Shown one piece after another: positions 1-6,700 of a stretch of 30,852 nt of DNA. This DNA comes from JBOHTO01 sp050733695 (GTDB lineage Bacteria; Gemmatimonadota; Gemmatimonadetes; Gemmatimonadales; Gemmatimonadaceae). The translations under genes were made by a program, and so were the position numbers. Numbering within the stretch: position 1 is the stretch's first letter; each line of letters opens with the position of its first letter. The notes beneath the pieces were generated by a model, which was not told the origin of the DNA, did no database searches, and worked only from the letters and a program-made list of their open reading frames with translations. Location: contig JBOHTO010000123.1 of the NCBI GenBank assembly GCA_050733695.1, positions 1 to 30,852 on the forward strand. The letters are read 5' to 3'.

Positions 1-1480
1 AGTCAAAGTAATCGAAAATGGCGCGGTACTTCTGGAACACCGAGCGGTGCGCCTCGTCGATGATCACCAGGTCGAAGTGCCCGGCGCCGAAGCGGCGCTG
101 GCCGTCTGCCGTCTCGTCAATCAGCCCCATCATGGTCGGATAGGTCGAGACGAAGACGCGCCCTTCGGCGTCCTTTTCCGAGACGAGGTTCACCGGCGAA
201 GCGTCGGGCAGGTGGCGCTTGAACGCGTTCACCGCCTGGTTCACCAGGGCCACGCGGTCGGCGAGGAACAGGATCCGCTTGGCCCAGTTGCAGCGCATGA
301 GCAGGTCGCAGAGCGCGATCACCGTGCGCGTCTTGCCGGCGCCGGTTGCCATCACCAACAGCGCCTTGCGGTCGTGATCTCGCTCGAACGCCTCGGCGAT
401 GCGGCGGATAGCGCGCGTTTGGTAGTGACGTTCGACGATCGTCGAGTTGATCGGCGCCTCGGCGAGCGACCGCTGTGTCTCACGGCGCTGGATCAGGAGC
501 TCAAGTTCCGCCTTCTTGTAGAACCCCTGCACCCGGCGCGGCGGGTAGCGGGTGTCATCCCAGAGCCAGTGCTCGTAGCCGTTGGAATAGAAGATCACCG
601 GCCGCCTGCCGAACTGCCGCTCGAGGCAGTCCGCGTAGAGCTTCGCCTGCTGTTGCCCGGCGCGCGGGTCGCGCCGCGTGGGCTTGGCCTCCACCAGCCC
701 GAGCGGCTTGCCGTCGTCGCCCCAGAGCACGTAGTCGACGAAGCCCCTGCCTTCGGCGTTTGGCATGCCGCTGACTTCGCACTCGCGGTCGCGCTCCTGG
801 TCGAGCGCCCATCCCGCCTCTTTGAGCAGCAGGTCGATGAAATAGTCGCGCGTCTCGGCTTCGGAGTAGTCGTGCGTGTCGGGCTGTGCGGCCGCGGCGT
901 TCTTTGCCTCGGCGACCGCCGCGCGCAGGCGCTTCAACTCTTCGTCGAGGGCGGTCTTGTCGGCCAGCAGCGCCGCGAGGTTCTCGTCCTTCTCGCGCAG
1001 GCGCGCTTCCAGCGCCTGCAACTGCTCGGCAGTCTGTGCCGGTGCCGGTGTGGGGCGCGGTAGCGCGGCCGCATCGAAGGCGATGCCCGGAGCCGGCCGC
1101 CCCGTGCGTCCGTAGGTGCGGGCGAACCAGTAGGCGACGTGGAACAGCTCGCGCACCGCCGCCAGGGCATCCGCCTCGGGCACGGGACGATCGCTGTGCA
1201 CGGCGCGGTTGCCGAGCGTATTGATCACCCGGGCCTTGGTGAACACCGCCTCGCCCGCCGTTTGCTTGAAGCTCGGTTCGTGGATGAGCGCGGAGAGGTT
1301 GTCCTGATAGGGAAGCCTGAGCCCCGGGTCGTGTTTGAAGGCCCAGCTCACCGCCAGCTCCAGCGCGCGGCGCGCGTAGAAGCAGGACGTGCGCGGATCG
1401 GCGTGGAGCGCGCTTTCCGCCTTCGACGCCGCCTCGAAGACGGCGGTCCATTCGCGCTGGAGGAAGGCGAATTGGCTCAT
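1..1480 (-). CDS. hsdR: Type I restriction enzyme R subunit (HsdR), N-terminal 493 codons, runs off left edge
   Basis: This is the ATP-dependent translocase and nuclease subunit of the type I restriction complex. The frame is open from the ATG at 1480 to the window edge. Read in order it shows a DUF4145-like helical domain (about residues 12-125, with motif ALELAVSWAF), a coiled coil (about 150-195), an HsdR_N PD-(D/E)XK nuclease region (FVDYVLWG followed by GLVEAKPTRRD, where E and K are the catalytic pair), then a superfamily 2 motor with Walker A MATGAGKTRT and DEAH box LVIIDEAHRS near the edge. The start is set by a 4-bp ATGA overlap with the fic stop codon, which implies translational coupling. 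The domain order is the DUF4145-bearing HsdR subtype. The remaining helicase and C-terminal domains lie outside the window, so integrity cannot be judged. Confidence 0.95.
   Translation of the reverse strand, partial: MSQFAFLQREWTAVFEAASKAESALHADPRTSCFYARRALELAVSWAFKHDPGLRLPYQDNLSALIHEPSFKQTAGEAVFTKARVINTLGNRAVHSDRPVPEADALAAVRELFHVAYWFARTYGRTGRPAPGIAFDAAALPRPTPAPAQTAEQLQALEARLREKDENLAALLADKTALDEELKRLRAAVAEAKNAAAAQPDTHDYSEAETRDYFIDLLLKEAGWALDQERDRECEVSGMPNAEGRGFVDYVLWGDDGKPLGLVEAKPTRRDPRAGQQQAKLYADCLERQFGRRPVIFYSNGYEHWLWDDTRYPPRRVQGFYKKAELELLIQRRETQRSLAEAPINSTIVERHYQTRAIRRIAEAFERDHDRKALLVMATGAGKTRTVIALCDLLMRCNWAKRILFLADRVALVNQAVNAFKRHLPDASPVNLVSEKDAEGRVFVSTYPTMMGLIDETADGQRRFGAGHFDLVIIDEAHRSVFQKYRAIFDYFD
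1436..1480 (-). repeat. Direct repeat copy B (start of intact hsdR)
   Basis: This is the first 45 nt of hsdR. It is repeated at 2725-2769 in the same orientation with five mismatches, four of them in the last 12 nt. The two copies bracket the fic gene exactly at its downstream stop codon. Confidence 0.85.
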
Positions 1481-2643
1481 GGCGTGCTCTTCAGTTCCGC
1501 CGCAAGTTCGTCCACATAGCGCCGGTAGCTGAACACTCGGTCACGCGGCCGGTTGGTCAATTCGGCGACAACGCCGAGACGCTCGAGATGCGCGAGCGAC
1601 TTGTTGACTGTCGCGGCTGTCAACCGCGTAGCCTTGACGAGTGCTGCGGACGTCGCAAGCGGCTGCTTCTGCATGGCCTGATGCACAGCGAGGGCAGATG
1701 GCGCCGCCCGTCCGAGCACTGCGATGCGGTCGCGATCGGCGTTGACCAGCCCCAACAGCGCATTCGCCGTGGCCGTCGCCTGCGACGCGCTGACCTGCAC
1801 GCCCTCGCCAAAGAAGTCCAGCCAGCGCTCCCAGTCGCCATGCAGCCGCACTTCGTTCAGTAGTTCGTAGTACAGTGCACGGTGCGCCTTGAAGTACAGG
1901 CTGGGATAGAGCATCGGGTCTCGCAGTACTCCGTCGGCCACCAGTTGCAGCACGATCAGCAGTCGCCCGAGGCGGCCATTTCCGTCCAGAAAGGGATGGA
2001 TGGTCTCGAACTGCACATGCGCCAGCGCCGCCTTGATGAGCGGTGGCGTCGGCTCGTTCACGTCGTTCAGGAATTGTTCGAAGGGCTTGAGACAGTCCGC
2101 CAAGGCGTTGGCCGGCGGCGGCACGAACGCCGCATTACCCGGCCGCGTGCCGCCGATCCACACCTGCGAGCGCCGCACCTCGCCCGGTGTCTTCCCGCTG
2201 CCGCCGGAATGCGACAGCAAGACCTCGTGCATGCCGCACAGCAGCCGCATCGAGAGCGGCAGCCCGCCGCGCAACGCCTTCAGTCCGTATTCGAGTGCCG
2301 CGACGCAGCGGCTCACTTCACGCGTATCCTCCACCGGTACGCCCGGCTGCTCGTCGATCTCGTACAGCAAGAGATCCGCAAGCGAGGACTGCGTACCCTC
2401 GATCTGCGAGGACAGTACCGCCTCCTTGCGAATGAAGCTGTAGAGCAACAGCGCGGAGTTGGGCAGATGTGCCGAGAGCGCGTCCAGCCGACCCAGCGCT
2501 ACCAGCGCATCGTCGAAGCGCCGCCGCAGCGCAGGCGACCAGGCGACCGGCGGCTTGGGCGGTAGTGGCGCCGGTACGAACGCCTTGAACCGCTGGCCGG
2601 TCGTAGCGACCTCGACATACGTTCCAGGTGGTCGTCTGTGCAT
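1477..2643 (-). CDS. Fic-family protein with N-terminal inhibitory motif and C-terminal winged helix
   Basis: This is a predicted adenylyltransferase (AMPylase) or related Fic nucleotidyl-transfer enzyme. The core motif HPFLDGNGRLGR (about residues 216-227) is complete, with catalytic His and the phosphate-binding GNGR. An intramolecular inhibitory helix motif SSQIEG (78-83, the S/T-x-x-x-E-G/N pattern) marks a class II, self-inhibited Fic. A winged-helix-like segment (about 310-375) follows, as in many chromosomal Fic proteins of about 370-390 aa. I chose the ATG at 2643 (388 aa); an upstream TTG at 2661 in the same frame is possible. Its stop overlaps the hsdR start (ATGA). It has its own promoter-like sequence and sits between two copies of the hsdR 5' end, so it looks inserted into the hsd operon. 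Its target is unknown; it may modify a host or Hsd protein, or act as a regulator. Confidence 0.93.
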   Translation of the reverse strand: MHRRPPGTYVEVATTGQRFKAFVPAPLPPKPPVAWSPALRRRFDDALVALGRLDALSAHLPNSALLLYSFIRKEAVLSSQIEGTQSSLADLLLYEIDEQPGVPVEDTREVSRCVAALEYGLKALRGGLPLSMRLLCGMHEVLLSHSGGSGKTPGEVRRSQVWIGGTRPGNAAFVPPPANALADCLKPFEQFLNDVNEPTPPLIKAALAHVQFETIHPFLDGNGRLGRLLIVLQLVADGVLRDPMLYPSLYFKAHRALYYELLNEVRLHGDWERWLDFFGEGVQVSASQATATANALLGLVNADRDRIAVLGRAAPSALAVHQAMQKQPLATSAALVKATRLTAATVNKSLAHLERLGVVAELTNRPRDRVFSYRRYVDELAAELKSTP

Positions 2644-2676
2644 CGTGACAAGCAACCTCAAACAAAAAGGGCCGTT

Positions 2677-2706
2677 ATTTTAGGATACGTCACTAAGATA
2701 AATCAA
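2677..2706 (-). promoter_or_regulatory. Candidate sigma-70-type promoter for fic-hsdR
   Basis: On the minus strand TTGATT (2701-2706) and TAAAAT (2677-2682) are separated by 18 bp, about 35 bp upstream of the fic ATG. It stands out because this short stretch is AT-rich in a GC-rich window. The -35 lies inside the tail of the hsdR remnant reading frame. It would let fic and hsdR be transcribed apart from the upstream hsdM-hsdS genes. Called by eye only. Confidence 0.5.
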
Positions 2707-2769
2707 CGGGAAGAGCTGATTGAGGAACGCCGCGGACCATTCGCGCTGGAGGAAGGCGAACTGGCTCAT
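2680..2769 (-). pseudogene. Duplicated hsdR 5' end (29-codon remnant)
   Basis: A reading frame starts at the ATG at 2769, overlapping the stop of the ATPase gene (ATGA). It encodes MSQFAFLQREW and a short unrelated tail before a stop at 2680-2682. The first 45 nt match the start of the intact hsdR (1480 to 1436) at 40 of 45 positions by hand alignment, including 32 of the first 33; after that the sequences diverge into the fic upstream region. It is best read as the old hsdR start, left behind when the fic cassette was inserted or recombined in. A functional leader peptide cannot be excluded. Confidence 0.8.
2725..2769 (-). repeat. Direct repeat copy A (hsdR start remnant)
   Basis: This is the partner of the repeat at 1436-1480. 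It lies directly after the ATPase gene and is followed by sequence belonging to the fic promoter region. The distance between copies is 1,289 bp, the size of the fic cassette. Confidence 0.85.
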
Positions 2770-3932
2770 GCGGCCGATACCTCGTTGCACAGGTCGATGA
2801 GCGAGGCTGCCTCCACGCCTTCGGCGATCGGGAAGCGCTCCGTGCCGCCATAGACCACGAGGCGCCGTTCCGGCCGAACGTCGTTGCAGGCCAGGTGGAA
2901 TCCGCGTTCGAGTTGCGGCGCGAGCCCGCGCTTGATCTCGATCGCCCAGGGCTTGCGCCGGCCGGGAAGCTTCAGCAGCAGGTCGATCTCGGCGCCCGCC
3001 GCGGTGCGGAAGAAGTACGCTTCGGCGGCGGCCGGGGCGGCGGCGATCAGCGATTCGATCGCCAGGCCTTCCCAGCTCCCGCCCGCCACCGGGTGCGCGA
3101 GCACGGCCTCGCGGTCGGCGATCCCGAGCAGCGCGTGCACGATTCCGCTGTCGCGGACATAGACCTTGCGGGACTTGACCAGCCGCTTGCGGACATTGCC
3201 GTGCCACGGGGTAAGGCGGCGCACGAGCAGCACGTCCACGAGCAGGTCGAGGTAGGCGGCGACCGTCTTGCCGTCCACGGCCAGGGCGCGGGCGAGCGCG
3301 GCGGCATTGAGCAGCCCCCCCTGCTGGTGCGCGAGCATCGTCCAGAGCCGGCGCAGGGTCTCCGCCGGGATGCGCGGCCCGAGCTGTGGGATGTCGCGCT
3401 CGAGGCAGGTACGGATGAAATCCGTGCGCCAGCGCAGGCTCGCCGCATCGGAACCGGCCAGCAGGCTTTCGGGAAATCCGCCCCGCAGCCAGAGGGCGTC
3501 GAGGCGTTCGCGACCGACCTCGCCCGCGTCGAGCGGCGCGAGCTCCAGGTAGCGGATACGCCCAGCGAGCGACTCGCTCGACTGCCTGAGCAGATCGATC
3601 GACGCCGAGCCGAGGACGAGAAAGCGCCCCTTGCCCCGGCCGCGCCGCCTGCCGGCGTCGATCAGTCCCCGAAGGCTGCGGAAGATCTGCGGTGTGCGCT
3701 GGATCTCGTCGAGGATCACGAGCTTGTCCTGGTGCTGCGGCAGATAGAGCTCGGGCTCGGCGAGCTTCGCCCGGTCGGCCTCGGACTCCAGATCGAGATA
3801 GACGGCGGGCTGCTTCCTGGCGATCTCGAGGGCGAGGGTGGTTTTGCCCACCTGGCGCGGACCGAGCAGCGCCACGGCCGGGGATTCGGCCAGGGCGGTG
3901 GTGAGGGCGGGGAGAAGGCGCCGTGGGAGCAT
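2766..3932 (-). CDS. AAA_14 / DUF4143 family ATPase
   Basis: This 388-aa P-loop ATPase belongs to the widespread AAA_14 plus DUF4143 family. Walker A GPRQVGKTT is at residues 24-32, Walker B LVILDEIQ near 70-77, and a sensor-like LVLGSAS follows. The C-terminal half has the DUF4143 pattern, WEGLAIESLI then a FFRTAAGAEIDLLLK/AIEIKRG stretch that resembles a PD-(D/E)XK nuclease fold core. Family members are common on mobile DNA and beside defence genes, but their biochemical role is unsettled. The ATG at 3932 follows a long palindrome by a few bases. The stop overlaps the ATG of the hsdR remnant (ATGA), so the ATPase was probably directly coupled to hsdR before fic arrived. Whether it takes part in restriction or is a passenger is unknown. 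Confidence 0.93.
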   Translation of the reverse strand: MLPRRLLPALTTALAESPAVALLGPRQVGKTTLALEIARKQPAVYLDLESEADRAKLAEPELYLPQHQDKLVILDEIQRTPQIFRSLRGLIDAGRRRGRGKGRFLVLGSASIDLLRQSSESLAGRIRYLELAPLDAGEVGRERLDALWLRGGFPESLLAGSDAASLRWRTDFIRTCLERDIPQLGPRIPAETLRRLWTMLAHQQGGLLNAAALARALAVDGKTVAAYLDLLVDVLLVRRLTPWHGNVRKRLVKSRKVYVRDSGIVHALLGIADREAVLAHPVAGGSWEGLAIESLIAAAPAAAEAYFFRTAAGAEIDLLLKLPGRRKPWAIEIKRGLAPQLERGFHLACNDVRPERRLVVYGGTERFPIAEGVEAASLIDLCNEVSAA

Positions 3933-3935
3933 CCG

Positions 3936-3966
3936 TGCAATTATGGAGCGGCGCTCCAGAAATGCA
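3936..3966. promoter_or_regulatory. 31-bp palindrome upstream of the ATPase start, possible operator
   Basis: The core TGGAGCG-C-CGCTCCA (3944-3958) is a perfect inverted repeat. Symmetry extends to TGCA at both ends with only two mismatched pairs, giving arms of 15 around one central base. It ends 3 bp before the ATPase ATG and lies just after the hsdS stop. Its size and placement suit a dimeric DNA-binding protein or an RNA hairpin controlling translation of the ATPase. Confidence 0.7.
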
Positions 3967-3974
3967 AGGATGTC

Positions 3975-5135
3975 CTAAAGTTCGCCCCGGAACGCGCGAT
4001 GCTGGAGCGCGGCAAAAAGACCATCCTCTTCGATGAGAGAGGCGCGCTGGATGGCCCTCAACTTTCTGACAGCGTTTACGCGGCGAGAAAATTCGCGCTG
4101 AGCCTGAAAGACTGGTTGCGGAATCCTGATCGCCTGAAGCTCCGTCGCGTTGATATTGGCCATGCCAATAATGCTTCTGCACATTCCACGAAGCACACGC
4201 TTCGAGAATCCAGTGTTCAAGAATGCGGCAAGATATTCAGGATCGTTCGCTCCGTTCACACGTAAACGGATCAGATAACCGGCGTAAGCCATCGGTCTCG
4301 GGTCGCGGAAGATGGCGGTCTTGCCAACCAAGTCAGCGCTATTAGTCCGATTGAACAGCACATCACCCGCTCGGACCAGATATCGTTCGCGTCGGACCTC
4401 CGGCAGATCCATGTACTTGAGGTCTGTGAAGTCCATCTCTCCGGTACGCGTGATGTTGTTCATCCTCAACACCGGAAACTCGCCGCTCACCTCTGCCTTC
4501 TCGCTCGTACCGTAGGACACCGACTCAAGAAGGTCACCGATGGTCCGTACCGGCCACCCCTTCGGATTCGTGGCGGGGTCGCCGAACATGTCGAGGAAGA
4601 TGGATTGGGTGAGGGTGTCGAGCTGGGCGAGGGCGGCGCGGCGCTTGGCCCGCAGCGCGTCCGCCTTGTCCAGGATCTCCGCAATCCGCCGCTGCTCGGG
4701 GAGGGGTGGGAGCGGGATCTTCATTTCCGCCAAGGCACTCGGACTCAGACGTGGCAGGTTCGCACCGGTAGCACGAGACGCGGCCAACGAGACCATCTCC
4801 GGCGCGAGCAAGAGCCACGAGAGGTAGCCGCGATCGAGTCCTGTTCCCGGCAGCACTGGAAGAATATCGGTACTGCAAATCCCGACGAAATCCGGACGGG
4901 CTATCTTCGCGAGATACGGTCGCAGCTTCCCGAAGAGCACATGCCGCGTCGTGAATGCGAACTTATTGCTGGCCAACTCGCCAGCGTCAACGCGGCGCAC
5001 GTTTACGATGCGGCCGCCCGATTCGATGTTTTCCAGGCCGACGTACAGGGTGCCGGTCCTGATTTGCGCGGGCTCGACAATGTCGCGCTCAATCGTCGCG
5101 ACGTCCTGAAGAGCAACCCATCGAACAGCCGTCAT
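3975..5135 (-). CDS. hsdS: Type I restriction enzyme specificity subunit (HsdS)
   Basis: This 386-aa DNA-recognition subunit has two target recognition domains. TRD1 is about residues 1-165. The central conserved helix has the hallmark IPLPPLPEQRRIAEILDKAD and QSIFLDMFGDP. TRD2 is about 195-330, with a second conserved distal region (AQREFSRRVNAVRKL). The length and symmetric layout look complete. The ATG at 5135 overlaps the hsdM stop (ATGA), which fixes the start; a longer upstream extension of the same frame would run inside hsdM and is rejected. HsdS sets the sequence methylated by HsdM and protected from HsdR. The recognition sequence cannot be read from the protein. Confidence 0.95.
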   Translation of the reverse strand: MTAVRWVALQDVATIERDIVEPAQIRTGTLYVGLENIESGGRIVNVRRVDAGELASNKFAFTTRHVLFGKLRPYLAKIARPDFVGICSTDILPVLPGTGLDRGYLSWLLLAPEMVSLAASRATGANLPRLSPSALAEMKIPLPPLPEQRRIAEILDKADALRAKRRAALAQLDTLTQSIFLDMFGDPATNPKGWPVRTIGDLLESVSYGTSEKAEVSGEFPVLRMNNITRTGEMDFTDLKYMDLPEVRRERYLVRAGDVLFNRTNSADLVGKTAIFRDPRPMAYAGYLIRLRVNGANDPEYLAAFLNTGFSKRVLRGMCRSIIGMANINATELQAIRIPQPVFQAQREFSRRVNAVRKLRAIQRASLIEEDGLFAALQHRAFRGEL

Positions 5136-6685
5136 CCCAGCATCCCCTCCAGCTCCTTCATCCCCCGCTGGATCTCCTCCTCCAGCTTCGCCAGCTCGGT
5201 GAGGATCTCCTTCGGTGGGCGGTGCTCGACCGCCTCGTGCACGACTTCCTTGTAGCGGTTGAGCGAGAGGTCGTAGCCCTGCGCAACGATGTCGGCCTTG
5301 GCCACGCAGAAGCTCTGCGCAGTGCGCGGACGCTCTCGCTCGGCGCCGGGACGCTCGGCCCAGCGCGCGAGCACGTCGGGGAGGTTGTTCTTCGCGTGCT
5401 CGTCCTGGGCAAGCGCGGTCTGCGGCGTCGGGCCGAGCTTGTCTTCGGCCAGGAGCGGCGTGCGCTTGTCGTCGAGGCTCCAGCCGTCGGTCTCGACGTC
5501 GTAGAACCACACGAAGTCGGTGCCGCCGGAGTTGGTCCTGGTGAAAACCAGGATCGCGGTCGAGACGCCCGCGTAGGGCTTGAACACGCCACCGGGGAGC
5601 TTCACCACGGCGTCGAGCTTCTGGTCCTCCACCAGGATGCGGCGCAGCTCCTTGTGCGCCTTGCTCGAGCCGAACAGCACGCCGTCGGGCACGATCACGG
5701 CCGCGCGCCCACCGGGCTTGAGCAGGCGCAGGAAGAGCGCGAGAAAGAGCAACTCGGTCTTCTTCGTCTTCACGATCTGAAGCAGGTCCTTGGCGGTGTT
5801 CTCGTAGTCCAGGCTGCCTGCGAAAGGAGGATTTGCCAGCACCAGCGTGTACTTCTCTTCCTCCCCCGCGTGGTCCTGCGCGAGCGAGTCGCGGTAGCGG
5901 ATGTCCGGGCTCTCCACGCCGTGCAGCAGCATGTTCATGCTGCCGATGCGCAGCATGGTGTTGTCGAAGTCGAAGCCGTGGAACATGCGGTGGTGGAAAT
6001 GCTCGTTGAGCTTCCTGTCGTGCAGCAGGTTCGGGTGCCGCTCGCGCAGGTACTCGCCCCCCGCTACCAGGAAGCCGGCCGTGCCGCAGGCCGGGTCGCA
6101 GATGACGTCAGTCGGCTGCGGCGCCGTCAGCTCGACCATCAGCCGGATGATGTGGCGCGGCGTGCGGAACTGCCCGTTCTCACCGGCGGTGGCGATCCTG
6201 GCCAGCATGTACTCGTAGACGTCGCCCTTGGTGTCGCGCTCCTCCATTGGCACCTTGTCGAGCAGGTCCACCGCCTTGACCAGCAGCGCCGGCTTCGGGA
6301 TAGTGAAGCGCGCGTCCTTCATGTGGTGCGCGTAGGTGGAGTCGCCATTGCCGAGCTGGCGCGCGAGATCGGTGCGCAGATACGGGAACACGTGCTCGCC
6401 CACTACGGTGAACATCTCGGCGGGCGCGAAGTGCTTGAAGCGCGACCAGCGGAAGTCCTCGTATGGACGGCCCCGGGGATCCTTGCCCTCGGGAAAGATC
6501 CGGCGCTCCATCGGCTTCCTGAGCCGGACCGACTTGTTCTCCTCCAGCGCATGCAGGTCGTCCAGTCGGCGGATGAAGAGCAGGTAGGTTATCTGCTCGA
6601 TCACCTCCAGCGGGTTGGAGATGCCGCCGGACCAGAACGAGTCCCAGATGCGGTCGATCTGATTCCTGATGTCGCCGGTGATCAC
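5132..6685 (-). CDS. hsdM: Type I restriction-modification DNA methyltransferase (HsdM)
   Basis: This 517-aa N6-adenine methyltransferase is the modification subunit. The HsdM_N helical domain occupies about residues 5-135. The SAM-binding motif I is CDPACGTAGFLV (about 197-208) and the catalytic motif IV is LANPPFAG (about 285-292); NPPF is the adenine-N6 signature. The start is GTG at 6685, 7 bp behind an AGGAG ribosome binding site. It begins 15 bp after the stop of the GmrSD-like gene and its stop overlaps hsdS (ATGA), so M and S are coupled. No damage is visible. Confidence 0.96.
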   Translation of the reverse strand: MITGDIRNQIDRIWDSFWSGGISNPLEVIEQITYLLFIRRLDDLHALEENKSVRLRKPMERRIFPEGKDPRGRPYEDFRWSRFKHFAPAEMFTVVGEHVFPYLRTDLARQLGNGDSTYAHHMKDARFTIPKPALLVKAVDLLDKVPMEERDTKGDVYEYMLARIATAGENGQFRTPRHIIRLMVELTAPQPTDVICDPACGTAGFLVAGGEYLRERHPNLLHDRKLNEHFHHRMFHGFDFDNTMLRIGSMNMLLHGVESPDIRYRDSLAQDHAGEEEKYTLVLANPPFAGSLDYENTAKDLLQIVKTKKTELLFLALFLRLLKPGGRAAVIVPDGVLFGSSKAHKELRRILVEDQKLDAVVKLPGGVFKPYAGVSTAILVFTRTNSGGTDFVWFYDVETDGWSLDDKRTPLLAEDKLGPTPQTALAQDEHAKNNLPDVLARWAERPGAERERPRTAQSFCVAKADIVAQGYDLSLNRYKEVVHEAVEHRPPKEILTELAKLEEEIQRGMKELEGMLG

Positions 6686-6700
6686 TGGCTGCTCCTGTGG

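Noticed and set aside
2680..4182. 500-aa minus-strand frame overlapping the ATPase gene
   Set aside because: Only its last 29 codons (the hsdR remnant) are meaningful; the rest is the +1 frame of the ATPase gene.
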